Origin: Thermococcus sp. | Lineage (GTDB): Archaea; Methanobacteriota_B; Thermococci; Thermococcales; Thermococcaceae | Direction: 5' to 3' | DNA: 63,741 nucleotides | Assembly (NCBI RefSeq): GCF_027011145.1 | Contig: NZ_JALVAO010000040.1 | Span: 1-63,741 of the forward strand | Shown: positions 38,192 through 46,299 of the stretch, piece by piece | Numbering within the stretch: the first letter of the stretch is position 1 | How the letters are laid out: every line of letters starts with the position of its first letter | Made by a program: the position numbers and the translations under genes | The notes under the pieces: generated by a model | Database searches by the model: none | Seen by the model: the letters and a program-made list of their open reading frames with translations, nothing else | What the model was told of the DNA's origin: nothing

Positions 38192-39217
38192 ATGACGGTG
38201 ATAGAGAACATAGTCGGCAGGGTTGCAGTGCTCAAGGGCGGCAAATATTCCGTTGAGGTAGATGTTATCACGAGCTCGGGCTTCGGTAGGTTCGCCTCTC
38301 CAATAGACGAAAATCCGAGCCTCTACATAGCTGAAGCCCACCGGGCCGTGAGCGAGGTGGATGAGATAATCGGCCCCGAGCTTATAGGCTTCGATGCAAC
38401 CGAGCAGGAGCTGATAGACAGCTACCTCTGGGAGATAGACGGTACCGAGGACTTCAGTCATATCGGAGCCAACACGGCATTGGCCGTCTCAATAGCCACC
38501 GCGAAGGCCGCCGCCAGCGAAAAGAACCTTCCCCTCTACAGCTACCTCGGGGGAACCTTCACCACCGAGTTACCGGTCCCCATCCTTGAGCTTGGCCACG
38601 GTGACGATTTTGACTACTACGTAATGGTCCGCGATTTGATGGAGATAACCGATGTCGTTGATGCTTTCACCAGCGTTCTTGAGAACGTCGATGATAACAC
38701 CGTTGAGGCATATTCTAAAGCTACTGAAAAAGCGACCGATGAACTCGGCCTTGAGGTGGCCCTTGGCCTGGTTCAGAAAAGAGAACTCGATATTGAAACG
38801 GTCCTCTCAACGGTTGAGGATAACAACGTTGCCTACATAAAACCCCTGGGCGATGAGGAGCTCTTTCTCGAGCTAATAGCCGGAACCCATGGGGTTTTTG
38901 TTGACGGCGAGTACCTCTTCCGTGAGAAGGACATACTCGACAGGCGCTACTACAATGCTCTCTCCATAAAACCCATAAACCTTGGTACTCTCACCGACTT
39001 GTACAACCTCATAAACGACGCCAAGTCGGAGAGAATTGCTCCAATCCTCTCGGAGGCTCGCTATGAGTCCTCCGATGAGGCCCTTGCCCACCTCGCGGTG
39101 GGTTTCCGTTGCCCGGCGATGGTGCTCCGCAAAGACTCCATCGCCAGGCTGAATGAGCTCATAAGAATAGCCGAGGATTTGGGTGAAAGGGGCAGGATAA
39201 TAACCTTTGAAGGATGA
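38192..39217 (+). CDS. Enolase-like protein, apparent pseudoenzyme
   Basis: The gene encodes 341 residues, against about 430 for active enolases. Homology is clear in [20 protein letters not shown] and in the barrel part ([20 protein letters not shown], then [11 protein letters not shown] and [12 protein letters not shown]). The metal and catalytic segments are altered: VGDD reads VDGE, LEDP is not found, SHRSGE reads SEARYESSD, and the NGGxHA region reads ELGHGDD. Only the lysine in the IK-x-N-x-GT segment is kept. It sits between rpoK and uS2, where many archaea carry true enolase. Function unknown. Confidence 0.8.
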   Translation: MTVIENIVGRVAVLKGGKYSVEVDVITSSGFGRFASPIDENPSLYIAEAHRAVSEVDEIIGPELIGFDATEQELIDSYLWEIDGTEDFSHIGANTALAVSIATAKAAASEKNLPLYSYLGGTFTTELPVPILELGHGDDFDYYVMVRDLMEITDVVDAFTSVLENVDDNTVEAYSKATEKATDELGLEVALGLVQKRELDIETVLSTVEDNNVAYIKPLGDEELFLELIAGTHGVFVDGEYLFREKDILDRRYYNALSIKPINLGTLTDLYNLINDAKSERIAPILSEARYESSDEALAHLAVGFRCPAMVLRKDSIARLNELIRIAEDLGERGRIITFEG

Positions 39218-39231
39218 GGAGGTGTGAAAAG

Positions 39232-39837
39232 ATGGAGGAATATCTCGTTCCACTTGATCAGTATCTAGCGGCCGGTGTCCACATCGGAACCCAGCAGAAG
39301 ACCCAAGACATGAAGAAGTTTATCTACCGTGTCAGGCAGGACGGTCTCTACGTCCTTGACGTGAGGAAGACCGACGAGAGGCTTAAAGTTGCAGGTAAAT
39401 TCTTGGCTAAGTTCGACCCAGAGAGCATTCTCGCGGTTAGTGTCAGGCTCTACGGTCAGAAGCCGGTTAAGAAGTTCGGTGAGGTCACCGGTGCGAGGGC
39501 AATCCCCGGCCGTTTCCTCCCGGGAACAATGACTAACCCCCAGGTCAAGAACTTCTTTGAGCCGGACGTCATTATCGTTACCGACCCAAGGGCAGACCAC
39601 CAGGCCATGAAGGAGGCCGTTGAGATTGGAATCCCGATTGTTGCCCTCGTTGACACAGAAAACTTCCTCAGCTACGTTGATCTTGCCATTCCAACGAACA
39701 ACAAGGGAAGGAAAGCACTCGCGCTCATCTACTGGATACTCGCGAGGGAGATACTCTACAACAGGAAGGAAATTGAAAATAGGGAGGACTTTAAGATTCC
39801 AGTTGAAGACTTTGAGATGAGAATTATAAGAACCTGA
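39232..39837 (+). CDS. rps2: Small-subunit ribosomal protein uS2
   Basis: The gene encodes 201 residues, [20 protein letters not shown] with [40 protein letters not shown] and the end [22 protein letters not shown] 39232 follows GGAGGTGTG. It is the last large gene of the cluster. Confidence 0.96.
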   Translation: MEEYLVPLDQYLAAGVHIGTQQKTQDMKKFIYRVRQDGLYVLDVRKTDERLKVAGKFLAKFDPESILAVSVRLYGQKPVKKFGEVTGARAIPGRFLPGTMTNPQVKNFFEPDVIIVTDPRADHQAMKEAVEIGIPIVALVDTENFLSYVDLAIPTNNKGRKALALIYWILAREILYNRKEIENREDFKIPVEDFEMRIIRT

Positions 39838-39878
39838 GGGGAAGTTTTTTAACTCCCCTCCCACTTTAATCTCCTCGC

Positions 39879-39966
39879 GCGGGGGTGCCCGAGCCTGGCC
39901 AAAGGGGCCGGACTTAAGATCCGGTGCCGTAGGGCTTCGCGGGTTCGAATCCCGTCCCCCGCACCA
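39879..39966 (+). tRNA. tRNA-Leu (TAA)
   Basis: The acceptor GCGGGGG pairs with CCCCCGC, then A and CCA. The anticodon stem CCGGA/TCCGG holds CTTAAGA with anticodon TAA. It has a class II variable arm. It lies between uS2 and eL40. Confidence 0.95.
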
Positions 39967-40023
39967 AACCTTTAAAAGTCCTTTCGTGAAGGAAACCCGT
40001 CAAGGTCATTTGAGGTGGTTGAG

Positions 40024-40179
40024 ATGGCGAGATTTCCCGAGGCTGAGGCAAGAATCTTTAGAAAGCTTATCTGCATGCGCTGTGGTGCAACGAACCCATG
40101 GGGCGCAAAAAAATGCAGGAAGTGTGGCTACAAGGGGCTTCGCCCTAAGGCCAGAGAACCACGCGGTGGAGGACGCTGA
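40024..40179 (+). CDS. rpl40e: Large-subunit ribosomal protein eL40
   Basis: The gene encodes 51 residues, [20 protein letters not shown], a zinc ribbon with C17, C20, C31 and C34 (CMRC and CRKC pairs) and a basic, glycine-rich end. It is the ubiquitin-free archaeal form. A TATA-like ACCTTTAAAAG at about 39967-39977 and a GAGGTGG site precede it. Its stop abuts that of the convergent PadR gene. Confidence 0.93.
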   Translation: MARFPEAEARIFRKLICMRCGATNPWGAKKCRKCGYKGLRPKAREPRGGGR

Positions 40180-40509
40180 CTAGGTTTTCTTCAACTTTTT
40201 CAGTGTTTCTTCCAGAAACTCTATCCCCTCTTTTAGCAATTCTTCGCCCTTGGGCGTGAGCCTGTAGTACTTTCTGGCCGGTTTTCCAGTCTCGCTTTCC
40301 TGCCATTCCGCAGTTACATAACCTTCCTTTTCAAGCTTGTAGAGAACTACATATGAACTGACTGTTGCTGGTTCAAAATCAAATGCCTCTTTTATGCGCT
40401 CTTTCAGTTCATAGGCATACATTGGCCTTTCTTTGAGAAGCCTCAAGATATAAAGCCAGAGCACTTCCTTCGTGACCTTATTCCTTAATCTTTCTATTGG
40501 GGTTGTCAT
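40180..40509 (-). CDS. PadR-family transcriptional regulator
   Basis: The gene encodes 109 residues: winged helix with LLKERPMYAYELKERIKEAF, the wing SSYVVLYKLEKEGYVTAEW and KPARKYYRLTPKGEELLKEG, then a C-terminal dimerisation helix. PadR proteins are usually repressors that respond to small molecules. The divergent FUN14-type gene across a 106-nt gap is its obvious candidate target. The start is ATG after AGGTGAG. Confidence 0.85.
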   Translation of the reverse strand: MTTPIERLRNKVTKEVLWLYILRLLKERPMYAYELKERIKEAFDFEPATVSSYVVLYKLEKEGYVTAEWQESETGKPARKYYRLTPKGEELLKEGIEFLEETLKKLKKT

Positions 40510-40615
40510 AATCTCACCTGTTTTATGTCTTGTAAATATTTTTGGAAGATGTAATTTAAGCCTTTTGGGGAAAGGTTTTATACACAGTTATCCTTAAGAA
40601 CCATTGGGATGAGCC

Positions 40616-40915
40616 ATGGAGTTCAACATAAATACCATGTTTAGTGATATGGGTGTTGGGGCTATTGTGGGTTTTGTTACTGGATATGCCCTTAAAAAAT
40701 TGATGAAACTGGCTATGGCTTTGATAGGAGTATACGTTCTAAGTCTGTTTTACCTCCAACAGAAAGGCGTGATAACCATCAACACGGATAAGCTTTTCAA
40801 CCTCACAAACAACATTACTCAGCAGGTTGTTAACGTAAGTCAGAAAGTTCTTGGAATCCTTCCAGGGACTAGTGCTTTTGTTGCAGGCTTTTATTTGGGT
40901 TTTAAAAAAGGTTAA
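40616..40915 (+). CDS. FUN14-family small membrane protein
   Basis: The gene encodes 99 residues. The stretch DMGVGAIVGFVTGYALKKLM, then ALIGVYVLSLFYLQQKG, is the FUN14 pattern of two glycine-containing helices, followed by a third helix near the C-terminus (SAFVAGFYLGFKKG). Its role in archaea is unknown. TATA element TTTTATAC at 40577-40584 predicts a short leader with GGGATGAG before ATG 40616. PadR control is inference from position. Confidence 0.75.
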   Translation: MEFNINTMFSDMGVGAIVGFVTGYALKKLMKLAMALIGVYVLSLFYLQQKGVITINTDKLFNLTNNITQQVVNVSQKVLGILPGTSAFVAGFYLGFKKG

Positions 40916-40919
40916 GGGG

Positions 40920-41681
40920 TTAAACCTTCCCGCGGTAGAGAATCTTGACGAGCTCCTCAGGGAGGCCTTCCCTTTTGATTTTCTCCTCCACAAGCTTCTT
41001 CTCCTTCTCATATTCAACCTCGATGAACTTTGCATGAAGCGTGTCAACATCAACCAGAGCGAAAGTTGCTTTGTGGTTCTTGCTTGGTGGATAACCAATG
41101 CTTCCCGGACAGATTACCCTACCATACCGGGTCATTGCATTAACTGGGTATTTCGGTGATGCAACGAATAATATCTCGTAGTCCTTCACGGGCCTCATTA
41201 TGGCCTCGTAGTAGCTCGTCGGCTGGTCGGGGAGAACTTGTCCCTCGAATGGGTTCAGTGGACTTCCGTAGACACCAAAGATGTCGTTTTTACCAATCTT
41301 GTCCACTAAATAAATCGGCAGGTCCCTTATGAACTCTCTGCCTTCATGTCCGAGGTTTTCCCATGTGTACTTGAGGGCCTTCTTGACGTAATCTGGATAG
41401 TTGAGCTTATCAATGTAATCAGGACCCTCTGCATGAGGATCGCTGGCCGCTATTACTTGGTCAAACTCGCCCCTGATGACCTTGACGGTGTTGTTCCTGA
41501 TGAGGTCATCGAGAGTATCAAGAACCTCCCGCGGATACGGGAATAGTCCTACAACGTTTCCAAGAATGTAGTACTTTTCAATCTCGTATCCTTCCTCCTT
41601 AAGGGCCTCTATCTTTTCGAGAGCCTTGGCCAAAGCCGGAAGGTTACCGTTTATGTTCGCTAAAACGGCCACGTACACCAT
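40920..41681 (-). CDS. Calcineurin-like phosphoesterase fold protein lacking metal ligands
   Basis: The gene encodes 253 residues aligned throughout with YfcE/MJ0936-type phosphoesterases, but every metal-ligand motif is changed: SDIHGN reads ANINGN, LGDxVGYGPYP reads LGNVVGLFPYP, GNHD reads GEFD, LVHGSP reads GVYGSP, and VGHTH reads VASPK. The structural parts (RGRVI-type RYGRVICPGSIGYP, YILGN) are intact. It is therefore probably not a metallophosphatase but a binding or regulatory protein. A TATA element GTTTAAATACT (about 41727-41737) and a GGGGGTGAT site precede the ATG. Confidence 0.8.
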   Translation of the reverse strand: MVYVAVLANINGNLPALAKALEKIEALKEEGYEIEKYYILGNVVGLFPYPREVLDTLDDLIRNNTVKVIRGEFDQVIAASDPHAEGPDYIDKLNYPDYVKKALKYTWENLGHEGREFIRDLPIYLVDKIGKNDIFGVYGSPLNPFEGQVLPDQPTSYYEAIMRPVKDYEILFVASPKYPVNAMTRYGRVICPGSIGYPPSKNHKATFALVDVDTLHAKFIEVEYEKEKKLVEEKIKREGLPEELVKILYRGKV

Positions 41682-41787
41682 GGTATCACCCCCTTTTTCT
41701 TACCAAAAGAAACTAAAAAATCTAGAGTATTTAAACATTTCGGATTGTCCTATAGTCTAAAATCTTGGAGCGTCCAAAAGGGAGAAG

Positions 41788-41877
41788 TCAGAAGGGGAGA
41801 ATCTTTTTCCTTCTTTTTCTGCTCTTCTTCTCCCTGTTTATACTCTCGAGGTAGAGCAGGAGGGCGTCCTCTATCAT
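41788..41877 (-). CDS. Small basic-tailed protein (29 residues) with strong ribosome site
   Basis: The frame reads MIEDALLLYLESINREKKSR, then KRRKKILPF. ATG 41877 has AAGGAGGTGA 6-8 nt upstream, as good a ribosome site as in the ribosomal operon; the ATG at 41883 is too close to it. An amphipathic acidic helix is followed by a very basic tail, a layout shared with the 33-residue gene at 46.36 kb. TATA-like sequence (AAATTTATCTCC, about 41935-41945) lies upstream. Family unknown. Confidence 0.5.
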   Translation of the reverse strand: MIEDALLLYLESINREKKSRKRRKKILPF

Positions 41878-42037
41878 CTGCATCACCTCCTTTTGTTTTT
41901 TATTTGAATTCCGATATGGCCAGGTCTTTGTGGAGATAAATTTTGATAAAGGATAATTAACCATGCACTGACTGAGTGTGATTTTAAAGTAAGGTTTTAA
42001 CACCAAATTGAATCTTTAAGTGGTTTCACTTTTATTG

Positions 42038-42052
42038 GCGCCCAAAGGGTGC
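42038..42052 (-). repeat. GC-rich hairpin module, copy 2
   Basis: On the reverse strand GCACCC-TTT-GGGCGC forms a 6-bp stem (one wobble pair) with a TTT loop, followed by CAATAAA. It corresponds to 14746-14760, with changes on both sides of the stem. Confidence 0.55.
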
Positions 42053-42130
42053 ATTCTCAGTGAAACACTAGTCAAGGGAGCGAATAAAGAGGAAACCTCC
42101 TTGAGAGGCACCTCATCTTTTGCCAGCGCT

Positions 42131-42151
42131 GAAACTTTTGGAAAAAGTTTC
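42131..42151. repeat. Perfect hairpin: 9-bp stem, 3-nt loop
   Basis: The sequence GAAACTTTT-GGA-AAAAGTTTC is a perfect inverted repeat. It is close in composition to the hairpin at 14623-14645 and directly follows a partial copy of the 25-nt element. Confidence 0.6.
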
Positions 42152-42304
42152 ATCAAAGTTTGTGATTCTTTTGAGTGCCCTTTTAAGAGTGTCCGCGTCC
42201 CTGAAAGGCCTTTTGAAACTTGGATTGTACTTTTCTAAACCAAAAACACTCTCCAGGGGCAAGCAACGAGAACCCACTTGGAAATGAAATTTTTCATACT
42301 TAAT

Positions 42305-42329
42305 TTCCGCCAGCGCTTGCGCAAGCAAG
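42305..42329 (-). repeat. 25-nt dispersed element, copy 2 (after tRNA-Arg)
   Basis: Read on the reverse strand it matches 14646-14670 in 24 of 25 positions. It begins 6 nt after the 3' end of tRNA-Arg(CCT). It contains the palindrome GCTTGCGCAAGC. Confidence 0.8.
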
Positions 42330-42335
42330 GGCTGA

Positions 42336-42413
42336 TGGCGGACCGGCGGGGCTTCGAACCCCGGACCTGCGGCTTAGGAGGCCGCCGCCCTATCCTGGCT
42401 AGGCTACCGGTCC
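42336..42413 (-). tRNA. tRNA-Arg (CCT)
   Basis: On the reverse strand the acceptor GGACCGG pairs with CCGGTCC, then G and CCA. The anticodon stem GCGGC/GCCGC holds CTCCTAA with anticodon CCT. It has no intron. Confidence 0.95.
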
Positions 42414-42481
42414 ATTATCCCCTAATCCCTCCCAGAGAATAATATTTAAAGTTTACGGTTTACTTTCAGTGGTGGATAGAC

Positions 42482-42931
42482 ATGATAGATGACCTAGATA
42501 TCAAGATAATATCCCTTCTTCAGAAGAATGCAAGGCTCTCTTATAGAGAGATAGCGAGAGAACTTAATGTTGCCGTTGGAACAGTATATAACAGAATAAA
42601 GAAACTTGAAGATGGGGGGGTTATTAAGGGCTATGCTCCAGTTTTAGATTACGAAAAACTTGGATTTGGGTTGACTGCGATCATTGGAATTAAAGCCCAG
42701 GGTAGGAAAATAACTGAGATAGAGAGGCAGATTGCCAAGAAAGCAAGGGCAATGATGGTCTACGACATAACTGGTGAGTTCGATATAATTGTTGTGGCAA
42801 AGTTCAAAAGCAGAGAAGAAATGAATAGTTTTGTTAAGTGGATACTTTCATTAGATGGTGTTGAAAAAACAAACACAAGTGTTGTTATGCAGGTCATTAA
42901 AGAAGAGCCGAGATTATCCCTTGAGGATTAA
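42482..42931 (+). CDS. Lrp/AsnC-family transcriptional regulator
   Basis: The gene encodes 149 residues: N-terminal helix-turn-helix (MIDDLDIKIISLLQKNARLS, REIARELNVAVGTVYNRIKK) and a C-terminal RAM effector domain (YDITGEFDIIVVAKFKSREE). Members regulate amino-acid and central metabolism. Own promoter upstream (TATA-like ATATTTAAAG, about 42441-42450); a GGTGG site precedes ATG 42482. The 3' end overlaps the convergent gene by 18 nt. Confidence 0.88.
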   Translation: MIDDLDIKIISLLQKNARLSYREIARELNVAVGTVYNRIKKLEDGGVIKGYAPVLDYEKLGFGLTAIIGIKAQGRKITEIERQIAKKARAMMVYDITGEFDIIVVAKFKSREEMNSFVKWILSLDGVEKTNTSVVMQVIKEEPRLSLED

Positions 42932-43243
42932 GATTTCACCTAAAAAGCGCTTTGCAAAGTCTTCAAAACTTTCCACAGGAAGCTCGACTTCTTTCCCGTT
43001 TACTTTTCCCCTAAATACATACCGTCTTGCAGTTATCTCCTTGATTTTTTTGAACTCTGGACTTTTTCTTACTGTCTCCTCGAGAACCCTTGTGAACTCA
43101 TCGCTGTCCACTTCAACGACGACTCCCTCTATTACAACGCGCTTTCCGCACTCGTTCTCATCGCACTCAAACTTAAAAGGAACGCCGGGGGCGAACTCTA
43201 TTGGCAGGCTCAGCCCCTCGGCGTTGTATATAAATCCCTTCAT
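42914..43243 (-). CDS. Conserved-looking hypothetical protein
   Basis: The gene encodes 109 residues starting MKGFIYNAEGLSLPIEFAPG, acidic, with a Cys pair (CDENEC) at about 27-32 and a central beta-rich stretch VIEGVVVEVDSDEFTRVLEE. I do not recognise the family. It lies 1 nt after the stop of the GfcR-like gene and is surely cotranscribed with it. The single Cys pair is not enough to claim metal binding. Confidence 0.6.
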   Translation of the reverse strand: MKGFIYNAEGLSLPIEFAPGVPFKFECDENECGKRVVIEGVVVEVDSDEFTRVLEETVRKSPEFKKIKEITARRYVFRGKVNGKEVELPVESFEDFAKRFLGEILILKG

Positions 43244-43244
43244 T

Positions 43245-43961
43245 TCAATCCAACCTTATGAGGCTTTCAACGGGGAACTCGTATTCCTCCCGGAGTTTCT
43301 CCACGATGTCACCAACGCTTATGAGAAAGAACATGCCTACCGGCTTTGCACCCGCCTGCCTCGTCATCTCCACGAGGGCCCTCTGGGTTTCTCCGCTCCT
43401 TATGACGTCGTCAACTATGAGTACGTTCTCTCCCTTCTTCAGTGCCCACTGGGGCAGGTAGAGCGTCATGACACTCCCCGAGGCACTTGGGACGTAGCTG
43501 ACCTCGTAGAACTTCTCAACACCGACTTCTTTCTTCTTCTTGGCGTATACGACATCAACCCCAAGTTCTCTCGCTATATGAACACCCAAGGGTATGCCAT
43601 CTGTTGCTGCTGTTAAAACTTTGTCAACATCTTTATCAAAGTATCTTCCCGCGACTTCTTCGGCTATGAGGCTCATGAGAGCAGTATCACTAAGAACGGA
43701 CATATTGTCAAAAAATCCGTGTCTGTCAAACTTTATCCTCTTCTTAACTTCCTCCTCAAGGTTTATGTAAGGCAGAAGGAGTTCGAGTAGTTCCTTTGTT
43801 CTCTCAGCGCTTGGCAGAACCTTTCCACGAACGTATCTATTCAATACCGTTATTGGAAGACCGGTTATTTTAGATAGTTCTTCGTAGGTGTAACTTTTCT
43901 TTAGGAGCCTTAAGATTCTGATGAGTCTGAGCTTTTCTTGAACGGACTTCAACTGGCTCAT
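43245..43961 (-). CDS. gfcR: GfcR-like transcriptional regulator: HTH plus phosphoribosyltransferase domain
   Basis: The gene encodes 238 residues. An N-terminal helix-turn-helix (YEELSKITGLPITVLNRYVR) is joined to a type I phosphoribosyltransferase fold with the PRPP loop VLIVDDVIRSGET near residue 190. Such proteins are annotated as PRT-like and act as regulators in haloarchaea (sugar genes); the ligand here is unknown. ATG 43961 follows GGAGGTGAGAGA; a TATA element (TTTATACA) lies at about 44000-44007. The frame upstream of this ATG lacks support. Confidence 0.82.
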   Translation of the reverse strand: MSQLKSVQEKLRLIRILRLLKKSYTYEELSKITGLPITVLNRYVRGKVLPSAERTKELLELLLPYINLEEEVKKRIKFDRHGFFDNMSVLSDTALMSLIAEEVAGRYFDKDVDKVLTAATDGIPLGVHIARELGVDVVYAKKKKEVGVEKFYEVSYVPSASGSVMTLYLPQWALKKGENVLIVDDVIRSGETQRALVEMTRQAGAKPVGMFFLISVGDIVEKLREEYEFPVESLIRLD

Positions 43962-44017
43962 TCTCTCACCTCCGCGTGCCCGTGGTTTAACAAAAAAATG
44001 TATAAATACGTTTCGGT

Positions 44018-44506
44018 TCACCCGAGAACCTTTCGGCGGTAGCTCTCTATGATATCCTGGTATTCCTTCAGAAGAAACTCCTTGGTTACGGGTTTTCCCT
44101 CAGGATGGTCAAGTCCGGGACAGAAGGAATCCTCCTTCACGTAGATTTCCATCTTTTTTCCATGCTTAACGAAGATAAACGGATAGAGCCTACAGGCGAG
44201 GGGACGGTGGTCGTAGATTTTGCACCTTTTCGTTTCGGGGTCGAGGAAGATACACGCCCCATCGAAGGGTCTCTTTCTTATTGCGTAGCCGAGGAATTTG
44301 TTTCCCCTGTAGAAGAGCTTCTCGTAGTCAACGAACTCCCAGGCATTGTAGCCGAGCTCCTCGATTTTGGCTATATCTTCATCCCGCAGGGGAATTTCAA
44401 GCTCATAACAGCATTTGCCACAGTTTTCAACGCATTTAAATTTAAAAGATGGGTCGTAGTCCACTTCAAGTGTTTCTAAATCAATGGTTGCGACCCATCT
44501 TTTCAC
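44018..44506 (-). CDS. YkgJ-family cysteine cluster protein
   Basis: The gene encodes 162 residues with CVENCGKCC at about 25-33 and later CIFL, CKIYDHRPLACRLYPF and the C in SFCPG, the pattern of the CxxxCxxCC zinc/iron family. The chemical role is unknown. The start is GTG, 4 nt after a GGGGGTGA site that overlaps the stop of the preceding RAM gene. It is part of an srp54-RAM-YkgJ operon. Confidence 0.8.
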   Translation of the reverse strand: MKRWVATIDLETLEVDYDPSFKFKCVENCGKCCYELEIPLRDEDIAKIEELGYNAWEFVDYEKLFYRGNKFLGYAIRKRPFDGACIFLDPETKRCKIYDHRPLACRLYPFIFVKHGKKMEIYVKEDSFCPGLDHPEGKPVTKEFLLKEYQDIIESYRRKVLG

Positions 44507-44510
44507 TACT

Positions 44511-44750
44511 TCACCCCCGATATGTGCTGGCTATCAGAGTTTCGGTCATCTCGATTTCCTTTATTTTTCTGAGGGTTTCGTCGTGGAACTTGTCCAAGTC
44601 GTCAATGGTCGGAACCTCAACGCGAAGGATTATGTCGTATTCCCCGTAAACCCTGTACGCCTCCTTGACTCTAGGATCGTTCTTAAGCTTCTCATAGACT
44701 TTTTCTTCATTTCCGGGCTTAACAACTATCAGGACAAAGGCCTCAATCAT
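44511..44750 (-). CDS. Stand-alone Lrp-type ligand-binding (RAM) domain protein
   Basis: The gene encodes 79 residues, [20 protein letters not shown], then [20 protein letters not shown]: exactly the alpha/beta effector domain of Lrp/AsnC regulators without any DNA-binding part. Such proteins bind amino acids and oligomerise, and may modulate full-length Lrp proteins. It overlaps srp54 by 4 nt. Confidence 0.85.
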   Translation of the reverse strand: MIEAFVLIVVKPGNEEKVYEKLKNDPRVKEAYRVYGEYDIILRVEVPTIDDLDKFHDETLRKIKEIEMTETLIASTYRG

Positions 44751-46093
44751 ATCCCAAACCCCCCAAGGTTGAATTTTTTGGCCATCTTGGCGAGTTTTCT
44801 CTTGTTCATACTCTTAAACATCTTCTTCATTTGGTTGTACTGGTTTAAAAGCTCTCTGACTTCAGCGGTGCTCGTTCCCGAACCTCTGGCTATTCTCTTT
44901 ATCCTTGAGTAGTTGATTATCTCCGGGTGTTCAAGCTCCTCTTCGGTCATGGAGTCCATAATCACGCGGTATCTTTTCAGCTTCTCCTCGCCAACCCTTA
45001 TTGCGTCGTCGGGCAAAGAGTAACCGAGACCCGGAATCATCTGGAGTATCTGCTTTAGCGGTCCCATCTTCTGCATCGCTTCAAGCTGGACGTACATGTC
45101 CTTGAGGTTGAATTTGCCCTTGAGGAACTTCTCCACGTCCTCTTCCTTGAACTCCTGCTGTTTCTGGAGCTCTTCAATCTTCTCCAAGAGACCCTGAATG
45201 TCACCAAGGCCGAGGAGCCTTGATACGAAGCGCTTGGGGTCGAAAGGCTCCAAATCGTCTATTCTCTCACCGACGCCTATGAACTTAATCGGTGCACCTG
45301 TTGCGGCAACTGCAGAGAGGGCACCTCCACCCTTTGCGCTTCCGTCGAGCTTCGTCACTATTATTGAGCCTATCGGGGTAGCCTCCTTAAATGCCAGCGC
45401 CTGGTTGTATGCCTGCTGACCAATGGTTCCGTCTATGACAAGGATGACCTCGTGGGGCTTTATTGCCTCGCTTATCTGCCTCATCTCCTCGATTAGTCCT
45501 TTCTCTTCCTTGTGCCTTCCGGCAGAGTCCACGATGATAACATCAACGCCCTTCTCGCGGAAGTGCTCAACTCCCTCTCTTGCGAGCTTAACCGCGTCCT
45601 TCTCCTCTGGATTTCCAAAGACCTCAATACCGTACGGGTCGAGGAGCTGTCTGAGCTGATGGTAGGCTCCGGGACGCCAGGTGTCGGAGCATACGACGCC
45701 GACCTTGTAGCCCCTCTTCTGAAGGTATCTCGCAAGCTTCGCCACACTGGTCGTCTTTCCCGAACCCTGAATACCCACAGTAAGCAGAACGGTTGGCTTC
45801 TCCTTTATCTCGAGGGGCTTCGCCTCTGTTCCAAGGAACTTTGTGAGCTCCTCGTAGACTATTTTGATTATGTGCTCCTTCCTGCTTACGCCCGCGGGCG
45901 GTTCCTCCTCAAGGGCCCTTTTCTGTATCGTCTTAGTGAGCTGTAGGACAAGTTTAACGTTGACGTCCGCCTGCAGAAGGGCCCTCTGGATGTCCCTGAC
46001 CACTTCCTTTATCGTTGCCTCATCAACAGTTCCGGAGCGGGCGAGTTTTTTAAGGGCGTTGTTGAGGGCCTTTCCGAGCTTTTCTAATGCCAT
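44747..46093 (-). CDS. srp54: Signal recognition particle protein SRP54
   Basis: The gene encodes 448 residues: N-domain helices, G-domain with P-loop [18 protein letters not shown] (about 108-125), [17 protein letters not shown] and [10 protein letters not shown], and a methionine-rich M domain from about 300 ([29 protein letters not shown]). It is the GTPase that binds signal sequences and 7S RNA. The TATA element GTTTATAAACTT at about 46118-46129 lies upstream. First gene of a leftward operon. Confidence 0.96.
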   Translation of the reverse strand: MALEKLGKALNNALKKLARSGTVDEATIKEVVRDIQRALLQADVNVKLVLQLTKTIQKRALEEEPPAGVSRKEHIIKIVYEELTKFLGTEAKPLEIKEKPTVLLTVGIQGSGKTTSVAKLARYLQKRGYKVGVVCSDTWRPGAYHQLRQLLDPYGIEVFGNPEEKDAVKLAREGVEHFREKGVDVIIVDSAGRHKEEKGLIEEMRQISEAIKPHEVILVIDGTIGQQAYNQALAFKEATPIGSIIVTKLDGSAKGGGALSAVAATGAPIKFIGVGERIDDLEPFDPKRFVSRLLGLGDIQGLLEKIEELQKQQEFKEEDVEKFLKGKFNLKDMYVQLEAMQKMGPLKQILQMIPGLGYSLPDDAIRVGEEKLKRYRVIMDSMTEEELEHPEIINYSRIKRIARGSGTSTAEVRELLNQYNQMKKMFKSMNKRKLAKMAKKFNLGGFGI

Positions 46094-46299
46094 CTCACCA
46101 CCGCTACTATGATGGTTGAGAAGTTTATAAACGGTTGGGTGAGCAATCTATGTATAAATGCATTCATTTTCTCGAAATAGAGACTTTATACCTCTGTTTT
46201 CTGAACAAACATATACATTAAAGTCCAAAAACCGTCCTGAGACACTTTTTGAGCGAGCATAGCTCTGAAAATGTCATTTCTGCTAAAAACAGCGCTGAA

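Larger units (their letters stand above)
41886..42335. other. Gene-free AT-rich stretch with hairpins, 3' of tRNA-Arg
   Basis: I find no credible gene in this 450 nt; short open frames on both strands overlap each other and have no ribosome sites. It carries the second copies of the 25-nt element and of the GC hairpin module, plus a perfect 9-bp hairpin at 42131-42151 and a partial copy of the 25-nt element (GCCAGCGCT) just before it. It may be a relic or a structured RNA locus like the one after tRNA-Val. Confidence 0.55.

Noticed and set aside
42020-42328. Open frames on both strands (72 and 71 residues) in the region 3' of tRNA-Arg
   Set aside because: They overlap each other antisense, lack ribosome sites and consist of the hairpin and repeat sequence; more likely chance frames in a repeat region.
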